DNA from: Burkholderia sp. Ac-20365
GTDB lineage: Bacteria > Pseudomonadota > Gammaproteobacteria > Burkholderiales > Burkholderiaceae
DNA: 64,000 nucleotides
Reading direction: 5' to 3'
Assembly: GCF_017104715.1 (NCBI RefSeq)
Contig: NZ_JAAGPI010000006.1
Span: forward strand, 186,001-250,000
How positions within the stretch are numbered: position 1 is the first letter of the stretch; each line of letters starts with the position of its first letter. Of this stretch, positions 43,578 to 52,983 are shown in pieces. Position numbers and translations under genes: made by a program. The notes beneath the pieces are model-generated. The model made no database searches, was not told where the DNA came from, and worked only from the letters and a program-made list of their open reading frames with translations.

Positions 43578-45221
43578 ATGCAGGACGCCGGCCATCACTC
43601 GACGCCATCCCCGTACGCCTATCCGCTGCTGATCAAGCAGTTGCTGCACACGACCTTCATCCAGGCGGCGGATCAGGAAATTGTTTACCGCGGCGAGTTG
43701 CGGATGACCTATACGACGCTGCGCGAGCGCATCGCGCGGCTCGCGAACGGCCTGCACGATCTGGGCGTGCGCCACGGCGCGACGGTCGCCGTGATGGACT
43801 GGGACAGCCATCGCTATCTGGAATCGTACTTCGCGGTGCCGATGATGGGCGCGGTGCTTCAGACAGTGAATGTGCGGCTGTCGCAGGCCGAAATCGCCTA
43901 CACGATCAACCATGCGGGCGCAGAAGTGCTGCTGGTTCATACGGACTTTCTGCCGGTTGTGGAAGCGATCAAGGATCAGCTCGAAACGGTCCGCACGTTC
44001 ATCTGGATCGATGAACCAGGCAGCGACGCAAGCGCGCATACGATTCCATTTGCGACGGAATACGAGGCGATGCTCGCCGCGAGCGCGACCACCTACGACT
44101 TTCCCGACTTCGACGAGAACACCCGCGCCACCACGTTCTACACGACGGGCACGACGGGCTTGCCGAAGGGCGTCTACTTCTCGCATCGTCAGCTGGTGCT
44201 GCACACCATTACGCTGATGGGCGCGCTGGCGAGCCCGGTATCGGGCCAGCGCTTTCATCGCGGCGACGTCTATATGCCGCTCACGCCGATGTTCCATGTG
44301 CACGCATGGGGCATGCCTTACATCGCGACGGTGCTCGGCGTGAAGCAGGTCTATCCGGGCCGTTATGTGCCCGAGCGTCTCGCGCAACTGGTGCGCGACG
44401 AAGGCGTCACGTTCTCGCACTGCGTCAGCACGATTTTGCACATGCTGCTTTCGTGTGACGAAGCGAAGCATATCGACTTCAGCCAATGGAAGATCGTGAT
44501 CGGTGGCGGCGCGCTGCCGCATGGTCTCGCGCGCGCCGCGCTCGATCGGGGCATCGATGTGTTCGTGGGTTACGGCATGTCCGAAACGTGCCCGGTGCTG
44601 AGTCTTGCGCAACTGCCGCTGCACACGGAGCCGCTCGGTCTCGATGAAGAAGTGCGCCTGCGCTGCAAGACCGGTTATCCCGTACCGCTCGTCGATTTGC
44701 GCATCGTCAACGAAAACATGGAAGACGTCGCGCACGACGGCAAGGCCTACGGCGAGATCGTCGTGCGCACGCCATGGCTTACGCAGGGCTATCTGAACAA
44801 CCCGGAAGCGTCCGCGCAGCTATGGGCGGGCGGCTATCTGCATACGCAAGACATCGCGAACATCGATACGACCGGCAACGTGCAGATCACCGATCGCATC
44901 AAGGACGTCATCAAGTCGGGCGGCGAGTGGATTTCTTCGCTCGAAATCGAAAGCCTGATCTCGCTGCATCCGGGTGTTGCAGAGGTCGCGGTAATCGGCA
45001 TCAAGGACGACAAGTGGGGCGAGCGTCCCGTCGCGCTCGTGGTGCTGAAGGAAGACGTGCAGTTGAGCGAAGACGACGTCAAGCAGCACGTGCTCGGCTT
45101 CAGCAAGACAGGGCAAATCTCGAAGTACGCGGTGCCTCAGGTCGTCCGCTTCGTCGATGCATTGCAGAAGACGAGTGTCGGCAAGACGAACAAGAAGTGG
45201 TTGCGCGAACAGTTCGCCTGA
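43578..45221 (+). CDS. Medium-chain acyl-CoA ligase (AMP-forming)
   Basis: 547 residues after CAGGAGACATCG. The P-loop [15 protein letters not shown] and the motifs [48 protein letters not shown] and GKTNKKW are those of AlkK-like fatty-acid CoA ligases. It activates fatty acids at the cytoplasmic membrane. It is the first gene of an operon with a PhaJ-like hydratase, PHA synthase, phasin and depolymerase. It presumably feeds medium-chain fatty acids into polyhydroxyalkanoate. Confidence 0.92.
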   Translation: MQDAGHHSTPSPYAYPLLIKQLLHTTFIQAADQEIVYRGELRMTYTTLRERIARLANGLHDLGVRHGATVAVMDWDSHRYLESYFAVPMMGAVLQTVNVRLSQAEIAYTINHAGAEVLLVHTDFLPVVEAIKDQLETVRTFIWIDEPGSDASAHTIPFATEYEAMLAASATTYDFPDFDENTRATTFYTTGTTGLPKGVYFSHRQLVLHTITLMGALASPVSGQRFHRGDVYMPLTPMFHVHAWGMPYIATVLGVKQVYPGRYVPERLAQLVRDEGVTFSHCVSTILHMLLSCDEAKHIDFSQWKIVIGGGALPHGLARAALDRGIDVFVGYGMSETCPVLSLAQLPLHTEPLGLDEEVRLRCKTGYPVPLVDLRIVNENMEDVAHDGKAYGEIVVRTPWLTQGYLNNPEASAQLWAGGYLHTQDIANIDTTGNVQITDRIKDVIKSGGEWISSLEIESLISLHPGVAEVAVIGIKDDKWGERPVALVVLKEDVQLSEDDVKQHVLGFSKTGQISKYAVPQVVRFVDALQKTSVGKTNKKWLREQFA

Positions 45222-45249
45222 CCCGATCCCTCTTAAGGAGCAAGCAACG

Positions 45250-45714
45250 ATGAGCATCAACGGATACAGCATCGCCACGATCGACAGCTTCATTGGCCGC
45301 GAACTGGGCGTGTCGGACTGGGTCGTCGTCGATCAGGCGCGTATCGACGCGTTCGCTGCCTGCACGGGCGACCGGCAATGGATTCACACCGACGTCGAGC
45401 GCGCGAAACGCGAGAGTCCGTTCGGCGGCACGATCGCGCACGGTTATCTGACGCTGTCGCTGCTGGCGGCGCTCGCAATCGAACTGGGGCTGATTCCCGC
45501 GGACGCGAAGGCAGGGCTGAACTACGGGCTCGACAAGGTGCGCTTCATGACGCCCGTCAAGGCCGGCGCGCGTGTTCGCAGCCGCGTGACGCTGATGTCG
45601 GCGGAACACAAGGACGGTGGACGAATCGTCATCAAGACGATGAACGAATTGCAGATCGAAGGCGAAGAGAAACCGGCGTTGATCGCCGAATCGCTGGCGA
45701 TGCTGGTGGCCTGA
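45250..45714 (+). CDS. phaJ: MaoC-family (R)-specific enoyl-CoA hydratase, PhaJ-like
   Basis: 154 residues after TTAAGGAGCAAGCAACG. The hot-dog fold MaoC motif has the catalytic Asp/His region FAACTGDRQWIHTDVERAKRESPFGGTIAHGYLTLSLL (read in pieces). This matches hydratases such as PhaJ4 and NodN-like MaoC proteins. It would convert trans-2-enoyl-CoA from beta-oxidation to (R)-3-hydroxyacyl-CoA, the monomer for the synthase encoded next (32 bp away). Family membership is sure; the PhaJ role rests on the operon. Confidence 0.88.
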   Translation: MSINGYSIATIDSFIGRELGVSDWVVVDQARIDAFAACTGDRQWIHTDVERAKRESPFGGTIAHGYLTLSLLAALAIELGLIPADAKAGLNYGLDKVRFMTPVKAGARVRSRVTLMSAEHKDGGRIVIKTMNELQIEGEEKPALIAESLAMLVA

Positions 45715-45746
45715 ACAACAAGACGTGGATGGAGACGGAGTCGAAG

Positions 45747-47453
45747 ATGGCAACAACTGAAATGAGCGCAACGCAAGGCACGCAGCCGGACGATCTCGCG
45801 GCATCGGCTGCCGACGGCATGCTGGGACCGAACCCGTTCGTCGGGCTGCGCCCGCGCGATATTCTGGCCACCGTGCAGCAGATCGGCGCGCAGGCACTGC
45901 GTCAGCCGACGCTGGTGGTCGAGCAGGAAGCGGCGTTGGTGCGCGATCTGATGGCGGTGCTCGGCGGCAGCGCGGACAGCAAGCCGCCGCAGGGCGACAA
46001 GCGCTTCAGCGATCCCGCATGGCAGGACAACTCGATGTACCGGATGGCGATGCAGGGCTATGTGGCCTGGCGCAACGCGATGACGGGATTCGTCGACCGC
46101 TCCGCGCTCGATGCACGAACCAAGGAGCGCGCGCAGTTCGTGCTGTCGCTCTTCACCGATGCCATGTCGCCCACCAACACGCTGCTCGGCAATCCGGCGG
46201 CGCTCAAGAAAGTGATCGACTCGGGCGGCGCGAGCCTGCTCGGCGGCGTGCGCAATCTCGTGACGGACATGCTGCAAAACCAGGGCATGCCCGCACAGGT
46301 GGACAAGACCGCATTCAAGGTTGGCGAGAATCTCGGCACGTCGCCAGGCGCGGTGGTGTTTCGCAATGATGTGCTGGAACTGATCCAGTACGCACCCGCA
46401 ACGGAACATGTCTATGCACGCCCGCAACTGATCGTGCCGCCGCAGATCAACAAGTTCTATGTGTTCGATCTGTCGGAAGGCAAGAGCATTGTCGACTATC
46501 TGGTGAAGAACGAATTCCAGACGTTCGTCGTCAGCTGGCGCAATCCGACGGTGGAGCAAAGCCACTGGGATCTCGATACCTACGTTGCCGCGCTGCTCGA
46601 AGCCATCGCGGCGGTGTGCGAGATCACGGGCAGCGAAGACGTGAACCTGCACGGGGCATGTTCGGGCGCGATGACGATCTCCGCGCTGCTCGGCCATCTC
46701 GCGAGTAACGGCGACAAGCGCGTGCATGCATCGACACTGATGGTTGCCGTGCTCGACAACACGGCGGATTCGCAACTGGGTCTGTTCGCGACGCCCGAAG
46801 CGATTGCGGCCGCGAAGCAGAACAGCATCTCGAAGGGCGTGCTGGCGGGCGAGGAAATGGGCCGTGTGTTCGCATGGATGCGGCCCAACGATCTTGTCTG
46901 GAACTACTGGGTAAACAACTATCTGCTCGGCAAGGCGCCGCCCGCGTTCGACATCCTCTACTGGAACAACGACGCGACCCGCTTGCCCGCGCGTATGCAT
47001 GGGCAGCTGCTCGACATCTTCACGGGCAACCTGTTCAGCAAGCCACGCGCGTTGACGGTCCTGGGCACACCATTCGACCTGTCCGACGTGACCTGTGACA
47101 AATACGTGGTGGCGGGGATGACGGATCACATCACGCCGTGGAAAGGCGTGTACAACACGGCGCGCATTTTCGGTGGCGATACGCGCTTCGTGCTGAGTTC
47201 GGCCGGGCACATTCAGAGCCTGATCAATCCGCCGGGCAATCCGAAAGCGAAGTTCTTCCTCAATCCCGAACTGGCCGCCGATGCCGACTCCTGGCTCGCC
47301 GCTGCCAAACCCGAGAAAGACTCGTGGTGGGACAACTGGCGCACATGGCTTGCCGAACGTTCGGGCGAACGGCGTCCTGCGCCCGCTTGTATCGGCAGCA
47401 CGCGGCATCCCGCAGGCGTGAAGGCGCCGGGGACTTACGTCGTGGAAGCATGA
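45747..47453 (+). CDS. phaC: Poly(3-hydroxyalkanoate) synthase, class II-like
   Basis: 568 residues. The lipase-like box is GACSG with nucleophile Cys305. Asp460 (AGMTDHITPW) and His488 (SSAGHIQS) complete the triad. The box and N-terminal region (LGPNPFVGLRPRDI, RFSDPAWQDNSMYR) look like the medium-chain synthases of Pseudomonas rather than the GxCxG class I enzyme of Cupriavidus. It polymerises (R)-3-hydroxyacyl-CoA on cytoplasmic granules. An ATG six codons upstream (45729) is an alternative start, but the GGAGACGGAG RBS favours 45747. Confidence 0.94.
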   Translation: MATTEMSATQGTQPDDLAASAADGMLGPNPFVGLRPRDILATVQQIGAQALRQPTLVVEQEAALVRDLMAVLGGSADSKPPQGDKRFSDPAWQDNSMYRMAMQGYVAWRNAMTGFVDRSALDARTKERAQFVLSLFTDAMSPTNTLLGNPAALKKVIDSGGASLLGGVRNLVTDMLQNQGMPAQVDKTAFKVGENLGTSPGAVVFRNDVLELIQYAPATEHVYARPQLIVPPQINKFYVFDLSEGKSIVDYLVKNEFQTFVVSWRNPTVEQSHWDLDTYVAALLEAIAAVCEITGSEDVNLHGACSGAMTISALLGHLASNGDKRVHASTLMVAVLDNTADSQLGLFATPEAIAAAKQNSISKGVLAGEEMGRVFAWMRPNDLVWNYWVNNYLLGKAPPAFDILYWNNDATRLPARMHGQLLDIFTGNLFSKPRALTVLGTPFDLSDVTCDKYVVAGMTDHITPWKGVYNTARIFGGDTRFVLSSAGHIQSLINPPGNPKAKFFLNPELAADADSWLAAAKPEKDSWWDNWRTWLAERSGERRPAPACIGSTRHPAGVKAPGTYVVEA

Positions 47454-47493
47454 CATTCACTCTTTTCTTAAACGCGGTACCTACGGAGTCACG

Positions 47494-47940
47494 ATGATGG
47501 AATCGACCAGCACGAAAAATGCAAACAACGCTAACGGCATGTTCACCGACTACACGAAGCTCATCGGCCAGTTCAAATTTCCGGGCTTCGATACGAGCGC
47601 GCTGCTCGACTCGCGCCGCAAGGATATCGAAGCGATCGCCGAAGCCAACACGACGGCGCTGGCCGGCGTGCAGTCGCTGGCGCAGAAGCAGTCGGACATG
47701 TTGCGCTCGACGCTCGGCGAATTGCAGGCGTTCGTCGTGCGCGTCACGCAGCCGGGCGGCCAGTCGCTTGCCGGCGTCGGCGAGACGGTGAAGCAGACGC
47801 TGCATAAAACGCTCGTCGATATGCAGGAGCTTGCGGATACCGCGTATCGCGCACAGTCGGATAGCGTCGCCGTCGTGACCAAGCGTGTCGCCGAGCATGT
47901 CGAAGAGCTGAAGGCGCTGCTGCAATCGAAGAAGAAGTAA
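47494..47940 (+). CDS. phaP: Phasin
   Basis: 148 residues. The alpha-helical amphipathic protein matches the phasin family: FPGFDTSALLDSRRKDIEAIAEANTTALAGVQSLAQKQSDMLRST (in pieces) and EHVEELKALLQSKKK at the end. It coats PHA granules and controls their size. It starts with two possible ATGs (47494 and 47497) after ACGGAG, 40 bp past the synthase gene. Confidence 0.93.
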   Translation: MMESTSTKNANNANGMFTDYTKLIGQFKFPGFDTSALLDSRRKDIEAIAEANTTALAGVQSLAQKQSDMLRSTLGELQAFVVRVTQPGGQSLAGVGETVKQTLHKTLVDMQELADTAYRAQSDSVAVVTKRVAEHVEELKALLQSKKK

Positions 47941-48015
47941 CACTGCACAGCGCGTGCGGCACGCTGGCGCATCGAATGCAATGCCCGAATCCATAAGAAC
48001 ATTGGGAGAACAGAA

Positions 48016-48849
48016 ATGCACATGAGCCCTGAGTCTGCCTGCAGCATGCACATCCAGACGATCGATCTGGATGGCCAGACCTTGCGTGTCGCAACGTGGC
48101 CGGGCAGCGATGCGTCGCCGCCGCTGCTGATCTTCAACGGCATCGGCGCGAATCTCGAACTGGTGGCACCGTTCGTCGCCGCGCTCGATGATGTGAGCGT
48201 GATCATCTTCGACGTGCCGGGTGTCGGCGGTTCGCCAGCGCCTGTCATGCCGTATCGCTTTTCGACCTTGTCCGTGCTGACCGACAAGTTGCTCACACAC
48301 CTCGGTCATCATGGCGAAGTCGATGTGCTCGGCGTTTCATGGGGCGGCGCGCTTGCACAGCAGTTCGCACGGCTGTATCCGCGACGCTGCCGGCGGCTGA
48401 TTCTTGCGGCGACGTCGCCAGGCGTGCTGATGGTGCCGGCGAAGCTGTCGGTGTTGTCGAAGATGATCGGCCCGCGCCGCTATACCGATCCCGCGTATAT
48501 GCAGGAAGTCGGCGCGGACATTTACGGCGGCGCATACCGTCGAGACCCGTCGCTGCTCAAGGCGCATAGCCAGCATATCCAGCCGCCGCGCGGACGCGGT
48601 TATCTGTATCAGTTGCTCGCCGCTTCAGGCTGGACGAGTCTGCCGTGGCTCGGCGCGTTGCGTCAGCCGACGCTCGTCATGCACGGCAGTGACGACCCGA
48701 TCGTGCCGCTGACCAACGCGAGGATTCTCGCCGCGCGGATTCGCAACGCGACGCTGTATGTGATCGACGACGGTCACCTGTTTCTTGTTTCTCGCGCGGA
48801 AGAAGTCGCGCCTGTGGTGCGCAGGTTTCTGCGCCAGGAGGCGGGTTGA
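48016..48849 (+). CDS. phaZ: Intracellular mcl-PHA depolymerase (PhaZ)
   Basis: 277 residues, alpha/beta hydrolase. It has LLIFNGIGANLELV, FDVPGVGGS, the nucleophile S108 in VLGVSWGGALAQQFA, D227 in HGSDDPIVPL and H254 in IDDGHLFLVSRAE. Each is at the position expected from the Pseudomonas putida depolymerase triad, offset by six residues. It releases monomers from stored polymer. GGGAGAACAG is the RBS. It ends overlapping the next gene. Confidence 0.92.
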   Translation: MHMSPESACSMHIQTIDLDGQTLRVATWPGSDASPPLLIFNGIGANLELVAPFVAALDDVSVIIFDVPGVGGSPAPVMPYRFSTLSVLTDKLLTHLGHHGEVDVLGVSWGGALAQQFARLYPRRCRRLILAATSPGVLMVPAKLSVLSKMIGPRRYTDPAYMQEVGADIYGGAYRRDPSLLKAHSQHIQPPRGRGYLYQLLAASGWTSLPWLGALRQPTLVMHGSDDPIVPLTNARILAARIRNATLYVIDDGHLFLVSRAEEVAPVVRRFLRQEAG

Positions 48850-50129
48850 GTTTCTTCCCCAGCAGCGGCGATGGCGCTCACCGGGCAGCGTTCAACGTGC
48901 GCGACGAAGGCAAGGCGCACGGACTGAACCGGATGCGCCGGACAGCAACGGCATTGCTGCTGTTAATGAGCATGCTGCTGCTGGCGTGTCTCATGTGGCA
49001 GGGCGGGCACGCATGGCTCGCATGGCCGCGCGCGTTTGCCGAAGCAGCAATGGCGGGCGCGATCGCGGACTGGTACGCCGTCGTCGCGCTGTTTCGTCAT
49101 CCGCTGGGTGTGCGGCTGCCGCATACCGCGATCATTCCGCACAACCAGCCGCGCATCGCGGAAAGCCTCGGCAGCTTTATCGACGAACATTTTCTGCAGC
49201 CGGAACTGATTGTCGGCAGATTGCGTGGCCACAATGCGGCGCAGTCGCTCGCGCGCTGGCTCGCGCAACCGGAAAACAGCCGTGGCCTCACGGACGTAAT
49301 CGGGGATTCGCTCGCGGGACTGCTCGACGATATGAGCGAAGCGGACCTTGCATGGTTCTTCGATCACATCGTTGCGCCGCGTTTGCGCACGCTCGATATC
49401 GCGCGTGTGGCGGGTGACGCGCTCGATCTGCTCACGCAAGGCGAGCGGCATCGGCCGTTGCTCGATCATGGGCTCGTCGCGCTCGAGAAGTGGCTGACGT
49501 CGAACGCCGATCTGATTCGCGCCAAGTTCAGCGAGGCGTCGAAATACACGCCCGCGCCGCTCGATGCCTATATCGTGCGCAAGCTCATCGAGGGCATGCT
49601 CGCGCTGCTGCATGAAGTGGCGGCGAGCCCGGACCACGCGCTGCGCCGTCAGTTCGACGAAGCCTTGCAGACGCTGATCGGGCAGTTGCGGACGTCAGTG
49701 GTGCATCGCCGGTACGGCAAGTCGTTGCTGCGCGACTGCATTCGCCATCTGCGGCGTGCTGGCGGGCATCGCGCGCTGCTCGACTGGCTGCGTACACGCG
49801 TCGTCGACGATCTTGGCCACGAACAGTCTGCCGTGCGCAACACGCTCTCGCATGCGCTGGCGGCTTTAGGCACGCGCATCGATCGTGAGCCATTGGTTCA
49901 GCGCAAGCTCAACGCCTGGTGGATCGCGCTCGCGCATGAACTCGTCATGCGCTATCGGCATCTGTTTTCCGCGTTGATTACCGAGGTCGTCAAAAGCTGG
50001 AACGCAGAAGAAGTGAGCCGCAAGATCGAAGTGCAGATCGGCCGCGACCTGCAATATGTGCGGATCAACGGCACGCTCGTCGGCGGGATGGTCGGCGTGC
50101 TGATTCACGCCGCAACGCTGATCGCTTGA
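48846..50129 (+). CDS. DUF445 family membrane-associated protein
   Basis: 427 residues if started at TTG 48846, which overlaps the phaZ stop (TTGA) and has AGGAGG four bases upstream. ATG 48933 is the alternative. There is one N-terminal hydrophobic helix (TATALLLLMSMLLLACLMW), then AWPRAFAEAAMAGAIADWYAVVALFRHPLGVRLPHTAIIPHNQ (in pieces), the DUF445 signature. Long amphipathic helices and a terminal hydrophobic segment (GTLVGGMVGVLIHAATLIA) follow. Function is unknown. Coupling to phaZ suggests a granule- or membrane-related role in this organism. Confidence 0.88.
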   Translation: MSFFPSSGDGAHRAAFNVRDEGKAHGLNRMRRTATALLLLMSMLLLACLMWQGGHAWLAWPRAFAEAAMAGAIADWYAVVALFRHPLGVRLPHTAIIPHNQPRIAESLGSFIDEHFLQPELIVGRLRGHNAAQSLARWLAQPENSRGLTDVIGDSLAGLLDDMSEADLAWFFDHIVAPRLRTLDIARVAGDALDLLTQGERHRPLLDHGLVALEKWLTSNADLIRAKFSEASKYTPAPLDAYIVRKLIEGMLALLHEVAASPDHALRRQFDEALQTLIGQLRTSVVHRRYGKSLLRDCIRHLRRAGGHRALLDWLRTRVVDDLGHEQSAVRNTLSHALAALGTRIDREPLVQRKLNAWWIALAHELVMRYRHLFSALITEVVKSWNAEEVSRKIEVQIGRDLQYVRINGTLVGGMVGVLIHAATLIA

Positions 50130-52853
50130 CTAGACCAGTCCCAACGCCTGAGCGCGTGCAACGGCTTGCGCCCGCTTGTCGACGTTCAGCTTCACGAAGA
50201 TATTCTTCACGTAGGTCTTGACCGTCTCGGGTGAGATGCCGAGTGTGCGTGCGACTTCCTTGTTGGATTGCCCCTGCGCAATCAGTTCGATGATGCTGCG
50301 TTCTCTTGCGCTCAACGGTTCGCGCACGGCGTCGCTGTCCGGTTTAGCGCCCGGTTCGTGCAATGCGCGCCAGCCATCCAGCAACCGGTCGATGTACGCG
50401 ATGCTTTCTTTCGCCGTCGGCGTCGAGCGCGTGTCGTCGCGCACTGCTTGCAGCAGCGGGCCGATTGCCGGGCCTTGATCGATGATCGAGCGATAGATGT
50501 CGTGATTCGCATTGAGCACGTCGCGAAAGACCTCGACGGCGCGAGCCTGTTCATTCGCGCGCAGCCAGACGAGCGCGAGCACTGTGCGCAGTCGCAGCGC
50601 GAGATAGTCGTTATGACGGCTTTCCACGCTGCGAATCGCGGACGTGATCGACGCGACGGCTTCGTCGGTGCGGTTCTGCGCCATCGCCAGCGAGGCAACG
50701 GCAATCGCGCGGAAGGTGTCGATTTCCGGCGAGACGGGTTTCGACGCGGCAGCGCGCGCATCCGCCAGTTGTTCGAGTTGCGCGACACAGGCGGCTGCTT
50801 CCGCGATCCTGCCTTCGCGCAAAAAGAGACGGCCGCGCTCGACGTGAACGCCCGCGATCATCCGGTCCCAGCGACGCATGTATCCGAGCGTCTGCGCATG
50901 ATCGAGCAGCGCGTACGCATGCTCGAAATTCCCCCGCGCAATGGCGATCCGCACGAGCACGCGGTACGCAAAGAACGTGCTGTCGAGCAGCACGGCGAGG
51001 TCGATCACCGGCATCAGATCGACGAGCAGTGCTTCGGCTTCGTCGAGCCGTCCCTGCTCGTACCAGATCTGCGCGATCATCGGCGTGCACAGCGCAGCCG
51101 CAATCGACTTCGGACCCGAATGCCGCTCGGCGAGCCGGATCGATTCATTGAAGTAGCGTTCGGCGAGCACGAAATGCATCTGCTGCATCTCGGCGTGACC
51201 GAGCAGGCACAGCCGGTAGACGGACGCGAACACATTGCGCTGGTCTTCCTCGATCGAATAGGGAATCCACGGCGTCGCGTACAGCGCGCCAAGGTTGCCC
51301 GCTTTCCAGTGACCGAAGCGCACGACGTTCGACGCGACGTTGGTGGTCCAGCTATCGGTGGACGGATGTTCGAGACAGGTTTGCGCAATCCCAAGCGCGC
51401 GGGGCGCATCGTCCTGGAGGCCAGCGATCACCGAGCGGATCGCCTGGCATTCCCAGCGGATGTTGGCGGCGGTTTCGCTCGTGTCAGCGCCCGCGTCATG
51501 CTCGATGGCATCGAGCATCGTGAGTGCTTCGTCGAAACGCATCGCGAGCGCCATGCCCCATGCGATCGCGAGCGTGATCTTGACCTGCCCGCGCATCAGT
51601 TGCGCCGGAAACTGGCGTTGCCAGCCGAGCAGCGTGAGCAGATCGCCTTTCGTGACGAGCGTCATCGCGCAATGGCCCATCAGCGACACCGCGTGTTCCG
51701 TGTCGCCCGCGGCGATCGCGTGCTTCACTGCGTCCGTCCATTGTTCCTGTCCGGCGTACCAACGGCAGGCGCGGCGATGCAGGTCGGCCACTTCGCCGCG
51801 ATGCTGGGTGTCGAGCCGCCGCCGAAGATATTCGCCCATCAGATGGTGATAGCGAAACCAGTGTCCTTCGATATCGAGCGGTTCGAGCAGAAGCTGGCGC
51901 GTGGAGATCGCTTCGAGCATGCCCGGTTCGCTCTCCATGCTCATGACGGCATCGCACAGCGGCGCGCACAGGCGCTCGAGTATCGACGTGCGGAGCATGA
52001 ACCCGACCATCTCGTTCGGCAGGTGCCGGAGCATGTCTTCGAGGTACGCGGCGAACGGCCGCGATGAGCCCGACGGCGGGCTGATGGCATCAACGGCTTT
52101 GCCTTCGTCACGCGCGAGCACCGACGCCGAAATGCGCAGCGCGGCCGCCCAGCCCTCGGTACGCTCGAACAGCGAATTGATGCGCCCCGCGTGCAGTCCG
52201 CCAGGACATTCGCGTTCGACGAAGCGCCGCGTTTCGTCGATGTTGAAACGCAGCGCGGCAACGTCGACTTCCAGCAGTTCGTTTTTCGCCCTCAGTTGCG
52301 CGAGCGGCAGCGGCGGATCCGTGCGGGTGCAGAGCACGACATGCGTATTCGAAGGCATGTTCGCGATGAAGTACGCCATTGCGTCGTGAATCGCGGCGAC
52401 GCTGATCAGGTGATAGTCGTCGATGAACAGCCAGATCTCATCGTCGACTTCGACCAGTTCGTTGATCAGTGTCGAGCCGATTAGCTGGGCTGGCAGGAGC
52501 GACGCTTCCGTCGTCAGGCTGATCGCCGACGCGCCGACGGTCGGGCACGCGTTGCGCAAGGCCTGCGCGAGATGATGAAAGAAGTGCGCGGGTTCGTCGT
52601 CGTCGGAATCGAGCGAAAGCCACGCGACGGCCGCGCCGCTCCCGGTCAAACGTTTGAGCCATGTGAGCGCCAGCGATGTCTTGCCGAACCCGGCGGGCGC
52701 CTTGATGACCGTGAGCCGTCTGGATTCCGCCTTGTCGGCGAGCGCGATGAGGCGCGGCCGGTCGATCAGACCGGCGGGCAGACGCGGGGGAGAAACCTTG
52801 GTGGCGAGGAAGAGGGGCGGGCTCGTGGCCGGCGCGGCTTCTGTTGCGTGCAT
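50130..52853 (-). CDS. MalT-like LuxR-family regulator (STAND ATPase)
   Basis: 907 residues after CCAGGAGCAGCGG. It starts with the LAL-type opening (FLATKVSPPRLPAGLIDRPRLIA). Walker A is APAGFGKTS. The NTPase domain continues with WLSLDSDDDEPAHFF and LFIDDYHLI. Helical TPR-like repeats (about 350-830) follow, and the C-terminal LuxR HTH is LSARERSIIELIAQGQSNKEVARTLGISPETVKTYVKNIF (in pieces). Inducer and ATP drive oligomerisation in such activators. Its stop abuts the DUF445 stop with no gap. It is the most likely regulator of the PHA operon, though this is inference from position. Confidence 0.93.
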   Translation of the reverse strand: MHATEAAPATSPPLFLATKVSPPRLPAGLIDRPRLIALADKAESRRLTVIKAPAGFGKTSLALTWLKRLTGSGAAVAWLSLDSDDDEPAHFFHHLAQALRNACPTVGASAISLTTEASLLPAQLIGSTLINELVEVDDEIWLFIDDYHLISVAAIHDAMAYFIANMPSNTHVVLCTRTDPPLPLAQLRAKNELLEVDVAALRFNIDETRRFVERECPGGLHAGRINSLFERTEGWAAALRISASVLARDEGKAVDAISPPSGSSRPFAAYLEDMLRHLPNEMVGFMLRTSILERLCAPLCDAVMSMESEPGMLEAISTRQLLLEPLDIEGHWFRYHHLMGEYLRRRLDTQHRGEVADLHRRACRWYAGQEQWTDAVKHAIAAGDTEHAVSLMGHCAMTLVTKGDLLTLLGWQRQFPAQLMRGQVKITLAIAWGMALAMRFDEALTMLDAIEHDAGADTSETAANIRWECQAIRSVIAGLQDDAPRALGIAQTCLEHPSTDSWTTNVASNVVRFGHWKAGNLGALYATPWIPYSIEEDQRNVFASVYRLCLLGHAEMQQMHFVLAERYFNESIRLAERHSGPKSIAAALCTPMIAQIWYEQGRLDEAEALLVDLMPVIDLAVLLDSTFFAYRVLVRIAIARGNFEHAYALLDHAQTLGYMRRWDRMIAGVHVERGRLFLREGRIAEAAACVAQLEQLADARAAASKPVSPEIDTFRAIAVASLAMAQNRTDEAVASITSAIRSVESRHNDYLALRLRTVLALVWLRANEQARAVEVFRDVLNANHDIYRSIIDQGPAIGPLLQAVRDDTRSTPTAKESIAYIDRLLDGWRALHEPGAKPDSDAVREPLSARERSIIELIAQGQSNKEVARTLGISPETVKTYVKNIFVKLNVDKRAQAVARAQALGLV

Positions 52854-52983
52854 CCGCTGCTCCTGGCGTTCGGATAGGCCTTGGCTGCCATGTCACGCAA
52901 AATGATACGCCCAACCCGACCCTTGTGAGGGTCAGTTCGCGGCGCCGCGCCGCCGCTTCATTCCTTCAGAGCCACGCGATCGA

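Noticed and set aside
45522..47456. A 644-codon minus-strand open frame across the PHA synthase gene
   Set aside because: The plus-strand synthase has its catalytic triad and an RBS. The minus-strand product is His/Arg-rich without recognisable motifs.
50268..52067. A 599-codon plus-strand open frame inside the MalT-like regulator gene
   Set aside because: It is an antisense shadow of the regulator, with no start context or family features.
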